64,000 nucleotides of DNA from Thermincola carboxydiphila (GCA_016841325.1 JAENZJ010000014.1:1-64000); one strand, 5' to 3'; counted from the stretch's first letter, positions 1 through 8,008 are shown. A program made the numbers and translations. Notes: generated by a model not told the origin, from the sequence alone.

Positions 1-260
1 TGGTGGAAATGGAGCGTTCCAGGCAGTATTCCCGGTGCTGCGGGGTGGGCGGCGGATTGAAGATGGCCAACCATGACCTGCAGGAAGCGGCTTCAGTATA
101 CCGGGTGAAAGAAGCTGAAGCCACCAGGGCCGAATTCCTGACCACGCCGTGTCCAACCTGTTACTCAGGACTGGCCGGCGGTATTAACAAAGCGAATTCC
201 CCGCTAAAACTATATCATCTGGCTGAATTGGCGGCCAGATCGATTGGGATCAGTCAATAA
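1..260 (+). CDS. CCG-domain Fe-S oxidoreductase, C-terminal end (partial)
   Basis: The gene starts before the window; the visible frame begins at base 3 and stops at 258-260. The 85 visible residues hold CCGVGGG and, about 35 residues later, CPTCYSGL. This is the pattern of one cysteine-rich CCG domain, known from HdrB/HdrD, GlpC and LutA-type proteins, where the cysteines bind an iron-sulfur cluster. From the family, the protein probably passes electrons in a heterodisulfide reductase-like or hydroxyacid oxidase-like complex. Which one cannot be told from the tail. A terminator follows closely, so this is the last gene of its operon. Confidence 0.8.
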   Translation, partial: VEMERSRQYSRCCGVGGGLKMANHDLQEAASVYRVKEAEATRAEFLTTPCPTCYSGLAGGINKANSPLKLYHLAELAARSIGISQ

Positions 261-278
261 CACAGTTACCCCCCTCCT

Positions 279-325
279 CCTGTATTTTTTGGTTCCCAAG
301 ACCTTAAAGTACAGGGGCGTTTTTT
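279..325 (+). terminator. Intrinsic terminator after the Fe-S protein
   Basis: CCTGTATTTT (279-288) pairs with AAAGTACAGG (306-315) with one G-T wobble. A T-run follows at 320-325. It ends the transcript of the partial Fe-S gene. Confidence 0.65.
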
Positions 326-348
326 ATGTTAAAAATATGTTAGCAAAG

Positions 349-377
349 TTGCATAATGTTAAAAAATGGTGTATTGT
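349..377 (+). promoter_or_regulatory. Possible housekeeping promoter
   Basis: TTGCAT at 349-354 and TATTGT at 372-377 are 17 nt apart, about 55 bases before the next start codon. The -10 box is only a fair match. Confidence 0.35.
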
Positions 378-433
378 TATACAAAGAGATACCCTGTTAT
401 ATATACAATATTTTCGGGAGGGGCTTAGGGTTA

Positions 434-1000
434 ATGTTAAGAAACAGTCAGTACCTGTCAGAGAAGGAACGTAAGATTTTAGGATTTCTTTTGGATGATG
501 AAAAGAAACGCCGCATACAATTGTTGGAAGAACTGAAGCATCTTGAGACTAAGGCTTTTCAAAGGTATCAACAATACCTTAGGGATAATGCAGACCCGGA
601 ACTTACCCAACTGGCTTCCCAGACTTCTGCCGGAGAATCCGGAACCCGGGAACGTTTTGCTGCTGCCGTACGGGAAAAGCTTTTATCCCTGACCGGACAT
701 TACGGTAAATTTGGTTTTGCTGTCTGGGACTGGGGATGGCATCCTGACTTTTATCAGGACCTTACTTCTGACTGGAAGAATGTGTTTAAATATGAGGTAA
801 AAACAGTCTGTGATTTTCACTGTACGGTACTTTCAGAACACCAGCATTCCCAGGACTGGGCGCAGCAGGTTTTTGACAGTTTCTTTACCATTAAAGACAT
901 TAAGGACACTTTGGGTATACATAACAACAATACCCAGGAAGTTGACCAGGTTATTCACCAGGTTGGCAGGGAACTGATTCCGGTCAAATATGAAAGGTAG
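434..1000 (+). CDS. Protein of unknown function, about 188 residues
   Basis: The frame is open from 356, but I place the start at ATG 434 because GGGAGGGG lies just upstream (416-423) and a promoter-like sequence covers the earlier part. The protein is soluble, with no signal peptide or membrane segment. It has a charged, helical N-terminal third (KKRRIQLLEELKHLE) and an aromatic middle (VWDWGWHPDFYQDL) followed by a cluster of His and Cys residues (KTVCDFHCTVLSEHQH), which could bind metal. I do not recognise the family. It stands alone between a terminator and a hairpin element. Confidence 0.7.
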   Translation: MLRNSQYLSEKERKILGFLLDDEKKRRIQLLEELKHLETKAFQRYQQYLRDNADPELTQLASQTSAGESGTRERFAAAVREKLLSLTGHYGKFGFAVWDWGWHPDFYQDLTSDWKNVFKYEVKTVCDFHCTVLSEHQHSQDWAQQVFDSFFTIKDIKDTLGIHNNNTQEVDQVIHQVGRELIPVKYER

Positions 1001-1034
1001 TGTCCCATATTAAATAGGAACCTCTTTTTTTCGG

Positions 1035-1171
1035 CTGTGAAGCAAAGAAGTGGCATATGTATTCCTCCAGAACGGCTACGACTCAGTTCGTTACCGGTTC
1101 CCCGCGGGAACCGACAAAACGGACGTCAGACTCGTTCTTCCGGAACACATATGCCACTTCCTGATTCACAG
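1035..1171. repeat. 137-nt near-complete palindrome (large hairpin element)
   Basis: CTGTGAA (1035-1041) pairs with TTCACAG (1165-1171), and GAAGTGGCATATGT (1047-1060) pairs perfectly with 1147-1160. Inside, AGAACG (1069-1074) pairs with CGTTCT (1133-1138), GTTCGTT pairs with AACGGAC with one wobble, and CGGTTCCC (1095-1102) pairs with 1106-1113 over a 3-nt loop. The whole could fold into one long branched hairpin. It holds no convincing gene and lacks an obvious target duplication. It may be a MITE-like element or a structured RNA. Confidence 0.6.
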
Positions 1172-1285
1172 AGAAAGTCCTGGCGGTTACCCTGTTTATT
1201 AGCAGCACATTTTAACTACTTTTTAGGTTAATATATACTATATATAGAAGGAATTTGATTTTGCATACTTTAAGGGGGAAAATAA

Positions 1286-1975
1286 ATGATCCCACTGAGG
1301 GACAATATTAGGTCACGGCGCTTTCCGGTGGTCAGTGTGGCTTTTATATTATTAAATGTAGTAATATTTGTTTTTGAGCTGTCCCTTGACCAGGCCCGGT
1401 TGTCGGGGTTGTTTTATAATTTCGGAGTTGTTCCGAGGCGGATTTTCGGATTAGTTGCGGGTGAAGGAGGCGTACTGGCGGCCATTATTCCCCTGTTCAC
1501 CTCAATGTTTCTGCATGGAGGAGTTGTTCACCTGCTGGGAAATATGTTATACCTGTGGATTTTCGGTGACAATGTTGAAGACCGGCTGGGCAGGGGCAAA
1601 TTCATTTTTTTGTATTTCCTGACAGGTTTGGCCGGCGCCCTGGCACAGGTATTGGCCAATCCGGTTGCTGCTGAACCCATTATTGGGGCCAGCGGGGCGG
1701 TTGCCGGTGTCCTGGGAGCATACTTTGTCACTTATCCCAGGGCCAGGGTGCTGACTCTGGTGCCGATTTTGTTCTTTTTTACTTTTATTGAGATACCGGC
1801 ATTTGTCTTTCTCATCATCTGGTTTCTGACCCAGTGGCTGAGTGGGTTCCTGACACTGGGAGCAGCCGGCAACATGGTCGCCTGGTGGGCACATATCGGC
1901 GGATTTGCTGCAGGCGCAGCAGGAATGCTTCTTCTGGCACCCGCCAATAAAAGCAGGCAGCGCCGTGAAGCCTGA
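1286..1975 (+). CDS. Rhomboid family intramembrane serine protease
   Basis: A 229-residue membrane protein of about six helices. It shows the rhomboid marks: HLLGN in the second helix (His82, Asn86), the serine motif GASGAVAG (Ser136) and the second catalytic residue in WAHIGG (His203). Rhomboids cut transmembrane substrates within the bilayer; the substrate cannot be predicted. AAGGGGG sits before ATG 1286. The gene ends 2 bases from the convergent cysteine synthase gene, so any terminator for it would lie inside that neighbour. Start and family are clear. Confidence 0.9.
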   Translation: MIPLRDNIRSRRFPVVSVAFILLNVVIFVFELSLDQARLSGLFYNFGVVPRRIFGLVAGEGGVLAAIIPLFTSMFLHGGVVHLLGNMLYLWIFGDNVEDRLGRGKFIFLYFLTGLAGALAQVLANPVAAEPIIGASGAVAGVLGAYFVTYPRARVLTLVPILFFFTFIEIPAFVFLIIWFLTQWLSGFLTLGAAGNMVAWWAHIGGFAAGAAGMLLLAPANKSRQRREA

Positions 1976-1976
1976 C

Positions 1977-2918
1977 CTATTCTCCCTTAATGGTGCACTG
2001 GGTATTGCCACAGGGATTAAAGCAGAACAGGTCTGTTGAAAGGTATTTATCACCCCTGTCGGGAATGATCACCACAATAAGACCCCTGTCAATTTCCCGG
2101 GCAGTTTCTACAGCTACATGCATTGCGGCACCGGCGCTGATTCCGGAAAAAATCCCTTCCTTCCGGGCAAGCAGGCGTGCCATATCAAAGGCATCTTCAT
2201 CATTAATACGGACCTTACGGTCAAGGCGACTGATATCATAGATCTCCGGGACTATGGCTTCTTCCATGTTCTTTAGACCCTGAACTTTATGGCTCATGTT
2301 GGGTTCGACCCCGATAATCTGGATATCAGGGTTTAGTTCTTTTAACCGCCGGGATATACCCATGAGTGTTCCGGTGGTGCCCATACCGGCCACAAAGTGG
2401 GTGATTTTGCCTTCAGTCTGTTCCCAGATCTCCATAGTAGTTTTTTCATAGTGAGCCATGTAATTGTTTTCATTGGCAAACTGGTTGGGCATGTAATAGA
2501 GGTCAGGATTGGATTTACAAAGTTCATGGGCCTTTTCAATAGCTCCATCGGTACCTTTTTCCCCCGGGGTCAATATGATTTCAGCACCAAATGCCGACAG
2601 GGTTTTGCGGCGCTCCATGCTCATCCATTCTGACATGGTGACTACCAGTTTGTATCCCTTTACGGCAGCAACCATTGCCAGGCCGATACCGGTATTGCCG
2701 CTGGTTGGTTCAATAATAATTTTATCTTTGGTGAGTTCACCGGATTTTTCGGCCATTTCAATCATGTGCAGTGCAGGTCGGTCCTTGATGCTGCCCCCAG
2801 GGTTATTTCCCTCAAGTTTGGCAGCTATAAGCACATTGGGGTTGGGGCAAAGGTGGTTGATTTTCACCATGGGAGTATTGCCGATAGACTCGAGAATATT
2901 ATCTTTAATAAATTTCAT
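1977..2918 (-). CDS. cysK: Cysteine synthase family PLP enzyme
   Basis: A 313-residue fold-type II PLP enzyme. NPGGSIKDR holds the Schiff-base lysine (about residue 45), PTSGNTGIG binds the substrate carboxylate, GMGTTGT binds the PLP phosphate and SGISAGAA is the usual C-terminal motif. The family makes L-cysteine from O-acetylserine or O-phosphoserine and sulfide. The tail adds a short cysteine-rich end (CFNPCGNTQC), which might bind metal or a cluster. GGAGGT lies 10 bases before the ATG. No serine acetyltransferase is adjacent, so the donor substrate and the choice of cysK or cysM are open. Confidence 0.85.
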   Translation of the reverse strand: MKFIKDNILESIGNTPMVKINHLCPNPNVLIAAKLEGNNPGGSIKDRPALHMIEMAEKSGELTKDKIIIEPTSGNTGIGLAMVAAVKGYKLVVTMSEWMSMERRKTLSAFGAEIILTPGEKGTDGAIEKAHELCKSNPDLYYMPNQFANENNYMAHYEKTTMEIWEQTEGKITHFVAGMGTTGTLMGISRRLKELNPDIQIIGVEPNMSHKVQGLKNMEEAIVPEIYDISRLDRKVRINDEDAFDMARLLARKEGIFSGISAGAAMHVAVETAREIDRGLIVVIIPDRGDKYLSTDLFCFNPCGNTQCTIKGE

Positions 2919-3061
2919 GCTGAAAATACCTCCAATGAAAAAATTCCGTTACATTAATAAAATATAAATCTAAGCTAAATTATACTACAAATTTTGTTAA
3001 AAAGATAATTAATTCACAACCCCTTCCAAAAAAATATACCGGAATAACGCGCCCGGCAGCA

Positions 3062-3097
3062 CAAAAGAAGGCTGTCCCGAATCTTTTCCGGACAGCC
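3062..3097 (-). terminator. Intrinsic terminator of the slipin operon
   Basis: GGCTGTCC (3070-3077) pairs with GGACAGCC (3090-3097). Read on the minus strand it ends in TTCTTTTGT, 50 bases after the slipin stop codon. Confidence 0.7.
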
Positions 3098-3148
3098 CCC
3101 CTGGATATATTTGTTTTTATAGGATATGTACCCATGTTTACTCACCGT

Positions 3149-4060
3149 TTACTCACCTAAAAAGTCTTGACCCCAATCTGTATTTTTCACCGTTGACGTC
3201 AATCCGGTAATCGTCCCGAGTCCCATTGTTTGTACCGCACTGCTGGGGACAACCACCAATGCTCCTTTTTCCTTCAGACCTTCGTACAGGATGTTCATTG
3301 CCCGAAGCTGCATGGCTACCGGATTATCCTTGTATGCCTTGGAAGCTTCGACGAAACTTCCAGCCACCATGTTTTCAGCATTACCAAGAATCATCCTGGC
3401 CTTACTTTCTCTTTCAGCCTGTGCTTCTCTGGACATGGCTTCCTGAAGGGAAGGAGGGATAACAACATCCCTGATTTCCACTGACTGGACTGAGATTCCC
3501 CAGGGTTCGGTTTTCTGGTCAATTATCCGCCGCAGTTCCTGATCAATGTGCTCCCTGTTGGACAGCATATCTGAGAGCATGGTCCTGCCGATTACGTCCC
3601 TCAGAGTAGTCTGTGCCGCCCAGCTTACAGCTGCTTCATAGTCCTTTACTTCCAGTGCGGCTTTTTCCGCATCCCAGACTACCCAGAACATTACAGCATC
3701 AACGTTAACAGGTACGGTGTCCTTAGTCAGGGTTTCTTCAGCGTGAAACGGAATTGCCTGAACCCTTTGGTCAATCCAAGTTGTAACTGTTTCAATTATT
3801 GGGATTACGAAGAAGATGCCTGGTCCGGCTAAGCGGTGGAATTTACCTAAGCGGAGGACGACTGCTTTTTCCCATTGTGCCCCGATTTGAATTGATGTGG
3901 TTGCCAGCAACGCCGTAATCAGGGTTACCCCGATCAGGGTGAAAAACTTAAGGTACACTGCCCAAAAGATGCCGAAAACCATGACCAGCAGGAACAGCGC
4001 AATTGCGACAGGATGTGAATTCCTGTGGGTGTCTTTATCCAACACATAAGTATTACCCAT
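3149..4060 (-). CDS. Slipin/stomatin (SPFH, band 7) membrane protein
   Basis: About 303 residues. Two hydrophobic segments lie near the N-terminus, followed by an SPFH domain (EKAVVLRLGKFHRLAGPG, later TLTKDTVPVNVDAVMFWVV) and a helical region (SREAQAERESKARMI) before the C-terminus. Slipins oligomerise on the inner membrane face and organise membrane microdomains. The frame is open to 4114, but GGGAGGT before ATG 4060 decides the start. That ATG overlaps the stop of the small upstream gene by 8 bases, so translation is probably coupled. No NfeD protease partner is adjacent. It is the last gene of a GntR-controlled operon. Confidence 0.85.
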   Translation of the reverse strand: MGNTYVLDKDTHRNSHPVAIALFLLVMVFGIFWAVYLKFFTLIGVTLITALLATTSIQIGAQWEKAVVLRLGKFHRLAGPGIFFVIPIIETVTTWIDQRVQAIPFHAEETLTKDTVPVNVDAVMFWVVWDAEKAALEVKDYEAAVSWAAQTTLRDVIGRTMLSDMLSNREHIDQELRRIIDQKTEPWGISVQSVEIRDVVIPPSLQEAMSREAQAERESKARMILGNAENMVAGSFVEASKAYKDNPVAMQLRAMNILYEGLKEKGALVVVPSSAVQTMGLGTITGLTSTVKNTDWGQDFLGE

Positions 4061-4220
4061 AAACTGATAACCTCCCATTCTTTTTGATGACCTTAACATA
4101 ATAGTAGTCATCATTTATTCGATTCACCCATTTTTGCATGAGTCGGTTAAGTTCTTCAGGAGAATACTTAAGCTCTAAGGCTTTTAAGATAAGTTCATTT
4201 AAGACTTCCTCTTCACTCAT
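4053..4220 (-). CDS. Small protein (55 aa) resembling the GntR C-terminal tail
   Basis: A 55-codon frame preceded by AAGGGGGG 6-8 bases before its ATG. It lies 18 bases after the GntR stop and overlaps the slipin start. Its first 36 residues (ALELKYSPEELNRLMQKWVN) match in spacing and character the last 25 residues of the GntR protein upstream (ARELGFTPDEISSLFSEWAK). It looks like a free copy of that tail, perhaps a dimerisation or docking module. It is soluble and charged. No function is known to me. Confidence 0.75.
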   Translation of the reverse strand: MSEEEVLNELILKALELKYSPEELNRLMQKWVNRINDDYYYVKVIKKNGRLSVYG

Positions 4221-4238
4221 GATTGTCCCCCCTTTAGC

Positions 4239-4619
4239 TTAACGGTCAGATACTCGTTTGGCCCATTCTGAAAACAAACTGCTTATTTCGTCAGGGGTAA
4301 ATCCAAGCTCTCTGGCTTTGTTTACCAGATTCTCCATCTCGGTTTTCAGGACTTCAATATCATTTCCTTGGTGCTTGATATTGTTTTCCAGCACAAATGT
4401 GCCTTTACCCTTCCGTGTGGCGAGGAGTCCTTCATGTTCCAGTTCCGAGTAAACCCTGCTTACTGTGTTGGCATTAATCCTTAAGTCAATGGCAAGTTTT
4501 CGAACTGTCGGCAGTTGCGTACCGGGTTTCAGATGACCCCGGGCAATACCGTATTTGATCTGCTCCTTTAGTTGAATGTAAATAGGTATACCACTTTGGA
4601 AGTTCAAATCGAATTTCAA
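4239..4619 (-). CDS. GntR family repressor, YtrA type
   Basis: A 126-residue regulator: winged helix-turn-helix over residues 1-75 (PIYIQLKEQIKYGI, LPTVRKLAIDLRINANTVSRVY, TRKGKGTFV) and a short helical tail without the usual large effector domain. That architecture defines the YtrA subgroup, which usually represses its own operon. The start is TTG 4619; AAGGAGGT is 11 bases upstream, and the ATG between them leads straight to a stop. A sigma-A promoter with a dyad operator lies just before the gene, which supports autorepression. It heads the operon GntR - small protein - slipin. Confidence 0.88.
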   Translation of the reverse strand: MKFDLNFQSGIPIYIQLKEQIKYGIARGHLKPGTQLPTVRKLAIDLRINANTVSRVYSELEHEGLLATRKGKGTFVLENNIKHQGNDIEVLKTEMENLVNKARELGFTPDEISSLFSEWAKRVSDR

Positions 4620-4637
4620 TTCATTTAGCCACCTCCT

Positions 4638-4691
4638 TGTATTAATTTACTAGTACAATCATAAAATAACATTATTTGGTCAGGTTGTCAA
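4638..4691 (-). promoter_or_regulatory. Promoter and dyad operator of the GntR operon
   Basis: On the minus strand TTGACA (4691-4686) and TATTTT (4668-4663) are 17 nt apart. Just downstream, TGTA-t-TA-atttac-TA-g-TACA (4638-4657) is a symmetric dyad at the expected transcript start. Binding by the GntR protein there would block initiation. Confidence 0.65.
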
Positions 4692-4740
4692 TAGCAATTT
4701 GAAATAATTTTTCAAAAAACAGTAAAAAATTTGATAAAGG

Positions 4741-4787
4741 TAGGCTCTCGGAAATGACCATATGCTGCGGTCATTTCCGAGAGCCTA
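4741..4787. terminator. Perfect 19-bp hairpin, possibly bidirectional terminator
   Basis: Bases 4741-4759 pair perfectly with 4769-4787 around a 9-nt loop. A T-rich stretch follows on the minus strand only after about 10 bases. It lies between the zinc-ribbon gene and the GntR promoter, so it may be a second terminator or an insulating hairpin. Confidence 0.4.
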
Positions 4788-4810
4788 TTAAAGTAATGGG
4801 GGGGAAAACA

Positions 4811-4849
4811 TAAAAAAGGGCAGCTGTAATCACAAAGACTACAGCTGCC
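4811..4849 (-). terminator. Intrinsic terminator of the zinc-ribbon gene
   Basis: GGCAGCTGTA (4819-4828) pairs perfectly with TACAGCTGCC (4840-4849). On the minus strand the stem is followed by CTTTTTT. Confidence 0.8.
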
Positions 4850-4859
4850 ACTGTCAGAC

Positions 4860-5027
4860 CTACAATTGATGCATCGGCTGCCCGCAGCATTCGCCGGAAA
4901 CACTTGATGATGCCCCACAGGTCTTGCACGTAAAACTTCCTGTAAGAGCCATGGACTGGCCGCAGCAGAAATCCGGTAGACCTGAAATCTTGCCACACTG
5001 GCTGCAGGTGTATTTGGGTCTTGCCAT
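4860..5027 (-). CDS. Small duplicated zinc-ribbon protein (55 aa)
   Basis: A 55-codon frame with AGGAGGTG 8 bases before the ATG and its own terminator. It consists of two copies of one motif: CSQCG followed by CCGQSM, then CKTCG followed by CCGQPM, with equal spacing of about 9-10 residues. Eight cysteines and two methionines in two knuckles suggest binding of one or two metal ions, zinc being the usual guess. I recognise no named family. It is transcribed alone. Frame, ribosome site and symmetry make it real although it is short. Confidence 0.8.
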   Translation of the reverse strand: MARPKYTCSQCGKISGLPDFCCGQSMALTGSFTCKTCGASSSVSGECCGQPMHQL

Positions 5028-5170
5028 TGTATTCACCTCCTGACTGAGGTAGCATTTTTTAGAGTGTTTCCCAAAACATGGCAGTTTATCCGTTTTACCC
5101 GGTTTTTTGCAGAAAAAATGCCCGTCAGGAAGGATTTAGGGAACCCTGTAAATAATTACTGACATAAAAT

Positions 5171-5199
5171 GAAGGAATATAGGAAAACGGGTAGAATAA
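5171..5199 (+). promoter_or_regulatory. Sigma-H-like promoter for the LytS gene
   Basis: GAAGGAATA (5171-5179), an 11-nt spacer, and GTAGAATAA (5191-5199) fit RnAGGAwWW-N11-RnnGAATww at every fixed position. The start codon follows 57 bases later. Confidence 0.65.
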
Positions 5200-5256
5200 T
5201 TTATTAATATTAAGAAAATTAAGAATAACCGATTAATTTATTTAAGAGGCTGGTCT

Positions 5257-6627
5257 ATGGAAGATTTGCTACCTATTAATTGCAGGGAGAGGGAATTTAT
5301 GCATCTTTTGCGAGTGGCGGCAATCGCCTTTGGGCTAACAGTTGTCCAGTTTGGAACCGTCTTTATGGCTGCGGATGTGACCACACACCCCTGGGTTATT
5401 ATCGCGGTATTTTTTTTAATTAATGCCCTGGGTACGTATCTTCTCCTCGACTATATGAAGCCACATAAATTTGTTACCGTCCGGATGGACGAAGGTGATG
5501 AACACCTGGATTCCACTCTGCTGATAGCAAATGAAACACTGCCGTTTTTAAGACAGGGTTTAAATGAAGAGACAGCACAAAAGGCAGCCGAGATTATTCT
5601 TAAAATCAGTGATGTCGCTGCTGTCGCCATAACTGACAGGGAAAGGGTGCTGGCTTATGTTGGGGCAGGCTGTGAACGCCATCAGCCGGGCCGCCTGATC
5701 CTGACAGAAGCCACCAAACAGGTTATTCAAAACGGGGAACTGAAAATAGTTGACAATAAGGAAAAGCTCAAGTGCCCGGTTAAGGACTGTGACTGTCCTC
5801 TGGAGGCTGCTGTTATTGCACCCCTGAAATGCAGGGGGCAGATTGAGGGTTGTGTAAAACTCTACCAGACCAGAGAAGGCCAAATGCCGCCACATGTGGT
5901 CAAGCTGGCAGTGGGAATTGCCCAGCTGCTGGGTGTCCAGATGGAGCTGGCAGAACTCGACAGGCAGACCCAGCTGGTGACAAAAGCGGAATTACAGGCA
6001 CTACATGCCCAGATTAACCCGCATTTTTTATTTAATACCCTGAATACAATTATTATGTTCAGCCGAACCAACCCTGAGACAGCCCGCAGGCTTCTGATAC
6101 GCCTGGCAGCCTTTTTCCGCCAGACGCTGAAAAAGCACGGGCACTTTAACACCCTGAGGGAAGAGCTGGAGTATATTAACACATATCTGGTGCTGGAAAA
6201 GGCCAGGTTCCGGGAAAAACTGAGGATCCTGAGGGATATCGACCCTGAATTAATGAAGTATCAAATACCTGTACTGACCCTGCAGCCTCTGGTGGAAAAT
6301 GCCGTTAAACATGGTATTACACCTAAGGTCGGACCGGGAGCGGTACAGATTACCATAAAGAAGGAGTTAGGGGAACTGCATGTTTTAGTCAAAGATGACG
6401 GAGTTGGCATTCCTCGGGACAGAATAGGCCTGGTGATGCAACAGGGGGTGGGTTCAGGTAACGGAGTAGGTCTTAGTAACGTAAATGAAAGACTGAAGAG
6501 TTTATTTGGGGAGGAGTATGCGTTAAAGATTACGAGCGATGTTGGAAAGGGGACAACAATCCAGGTAAGGGTTCCATTGATCCTGGACGCTCAAGAAGAT
6601 GAGAGGGGGCAGGCTAATGAAGCTTAA
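5257..6627 (+). CDS. LytS-type sensor histidine kinase
   Basis: 456 residues: two membrane helices (about 17-38 and 46-65), a GAF-like sensor region (about 85-230), then a LytS/YehU kinase core. The phospho-acceptor is His256 in NPHFLFN; the N box is PLVENAVKHG and the ATP lid has DDGVGIP and GNGVGLSNV. The canonical LytS 5TM domain is replaced by the two helices and GAF region. That region has a Cys-rich turn (CPVKDCDCP, 173-181), which might bind metal or sense redox state. It overlaps the response regulator gene by 11 bases and has a sigma-H-like promoter. Confidence 0.9.
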   Translation: MEDLLPINCREREFMHLLRVAAIAFGLTVVQFGTVFMAADVTTHPWVIIAVFFLINALGTYLLLDYMKPHKFVTVRMDEGDEHLDSTLLIANETLPFLRQGLNEETAQKAAEIILKISDVAAVAITDRERVLAYVGAGCERHQPGRLILTEATKQVIQNGELKIVDNKEKLKCPVKDCDCPLEAAVIAPLKCRGQIEGCVKLYQTREGQMPPHVVKLAVGIAQLLGVQMELAELDRQTQLVTKAELQALHAQINPHFLFNTLNTIIMFSRTNPETARRLLIRLAAFFRQTLKKHGHFNTLREELEYINTYLVLEKARFREKLRILRDIDPELMKYQIPVLTLQPLVENAVKHGITPKVGPGAVQITIKKELGELHVLVKDDGVGIPRDRIGLVMQQGVGSGNGVGLSNVNERLKSLFGEEYALKITSDVGKGTTIQVRVPLILDAQEDERGQANEA

Positions 6628-7411
6628 GGCATTGATTGTTGATGATGAATATCCGGCCAGGAAGGAGCTGAGATTTCTCCTCAATAAATTTGATAACATT
6701 GAAGTTGTGGGTGAAGCCACAAATGCCCAGGAAGCCCTTACCCTGATAAAGGCCCTGGATTATTCTATTCTTTTTCTCGATATCGAAATGCCCGGAATGA
6801 ATGGCCTTGAAGTCGGGGCAAGGGTTCAGGAGATGCCCAACCCGCCGCATGTTGTTTTTGTTACCGCATATGATGAATATGCTGTCAGGGCATTTGAAGT
6901 CAATGCCGTAGACTATATACTTAAGCCATTTGATGAAAAAAGGCTGACCCAGACCATTAACAAAATAGTCAAAATCAACCAGCAAAAAGCCCATACCACA
7001 GAAGATTCGCCAGAGGACCAGCCGGTCATTTCTCCGGAAGGGGCAGCCAAGGCAGGGCAGAAACCTCAGCATATCAAGATTGACCGTATTCCGGCGGAAA
7101 AACAGGGTAAGACAATTCTTGTCAACGAATCAGATATCATATATGCCTTTACGGAACAGGATTATGTTTATATAAAGACATACAGTGACAAACTGTTTAC
7201 CAGATTTACCCTAAAAGAACTGGAAAGCAGGCTTAATCCTTCGATTTTCTTCCGGACTCACCGCTGTTACCTGGCTAACCTTCATAAAGTGAAAGAAATT
7301 ATTCCGTTTTTTAATGGTACCTATACACTCATTGTAGAAGATAATGAAAAGAGTGAAGTTCCCGTCAGCCGTGCTCAGGCGAAAAAACTGAGGAAAATAC
7401 TGGGCATGTAA
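6617..7411 (+). CDS. LytTR-family response regulator
   Basis: 264 residues: receiver (1-120) with acid pocket VDDE and Asp55 in LFLDIEMPGMNG, a linker of about 35 residues, then a LytTR DNA-binding domain (about 155-262; IYAFTEQDYVYIKT, FFRTHRCYLANL). The pair with the LytS kinase is clear from order and overlap. I chose ATG 6617 rather than 6599 because AGAGGGGG precedes it at normal distance. LytTR regulators usually control cell-envelope, autolysis or extracellular genes. Its final bases overlap the promoter of the following cheW. Confidence 0.9.
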   Translation: MKLKALIVDDEYPARKELRFLLNKFDNIEVVGEATNAQEALTLIKALDYSILFLDIEMPGMNGLEVGARVQEMPNPPHVVFVTAYDEYAVRAFEVNAVDYILKPFDEKRLTQTINKIVKINQQKAHTTEDSPEDQPVISPEGAAKAGQKPQHIKIDRIPAEKQGKTILVNESDIIYAFTEQDYVYIKTYSDKLFTRFTLKELESRLNPSIFFRTHRCYLANLHKVKEIIPFFNGTYTLIVEDNEKSEVPVSRAQAKKLRKILGM

Positions 7412-7439
7412 GAGGAAATTCGCAAAACATGTCGAATTT
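7411..7439 (+). promoter_or_regulatory. Sigma-H-like promoter for cheW
   Basis: AGAGGAAAT (7411-7419), 11 nt, then GTCGAATTT (7431-7439). It begins at the stop codon of the LytTR gene, so cheW can be expressed independently. TGTCGAA here also matches a Spo0A box. Confidence 0.65.
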
Positions 7440-7473
7440 ATGCCTAAAGACGGCTTTCGGGAGGTGTGAAGAT

Positions 7474-7959
7474 TTGTCAGAGCACTTTGCAACAGGAACG
7501 GAACTGCAATTTGTTGTGTTCAGACTGGGGAATGAGGAGTACGGTGTTCCCATAACCCAGGTGAAGGAGATTAACAGATTAACAACTACGACTAAGGTGC
7601 CCAGGTCACCGGTATTTATTGAAGGGATTATTAATCTCAGGGGACAGATTATACCGATAATAGATATGAAAAAAAGGTTTGACCTGCCTCTGACGGAGTA
7701 TACCGGAGATGCACGAATCATTGTAATTCAGGTAGGAAACCATACTTTTGGTGTAGAAGTTGACTCGGTTTCTGAGGTTCTCAGGATTAATTCTTCTGAT
7801 ATAGAACCGGCCCCCAACATTGTATGTGGGATTGATTCCCACTACATTACCGGGGTGGCCAAGGTTGGCGAAAGACTCCTGATTCTTCTTGACCTGGATA
7901 AACTCTTAAGTGACGAAGAAAAGAAAATGCTTCACGATTTTGGGAGTGAGTCCGCCTAA
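7474..7959 (+). CDS. cheW: CheW-like chemotaxis coupling protein
   Basis: About 161 residues of a single CheW domain (FVVFRLGNEEYGVPITQVKEI, GIINLRGQIIPIIDM, GVEVDSVSEVL). CheW links chemoreceptors to CheA. The frame is open from ATG 7429, but that codon lies inside the -10 box; TTG 7474 with GGGAGGTG just before it is the likely start. It stands away from the receptors of this window and shares its promoter type with them. A second cheW lies at 44880. Confidence 0.88.
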   Translation: MSEHFATGTELQFVVFRLGNEEYGVPITQVKEINRLTTTTKVPRSPVFIEGIINLRGQIIPIIDMKKRFDLPLTEYTGDARIIVIQVGNHTFGVEVDSVSEVLRINSSDIEPAPNIVCGIDSHYITGVAKVGERLLILLDLDKLLSDEEKKMLHDFGSESA

Positions 7960-7978
7960 AAAAGATGACCATCTAAAG

Positions 7979-8008
7979 CCCTGCTTATATTTGCAGGGTT
8001 TTATGTTT
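7979..8008 (+). terminator. Intrinsic terminator after cheW
   Basis: CCCTGC (7979-7984) pairs with GCAGGG (7993-7998), followed by a T-rich tract. Confidence 0.65.

Noticed and set aside
1547-2053. 168-codon Cys-containing frame on the minus strand
   Set aside because: Covers the rhomboid gene in antisense and part of the cysteine synthase gene in another frame. The Cys residues arise from sequence bias.
4712-5055. Two 94-codon minus-strand frames over the zinc-ribbon gene
   Set aside because: Neither has a ribosome site at its start; the 55-codon frame between them has one and shows the duplicated Cys motif.
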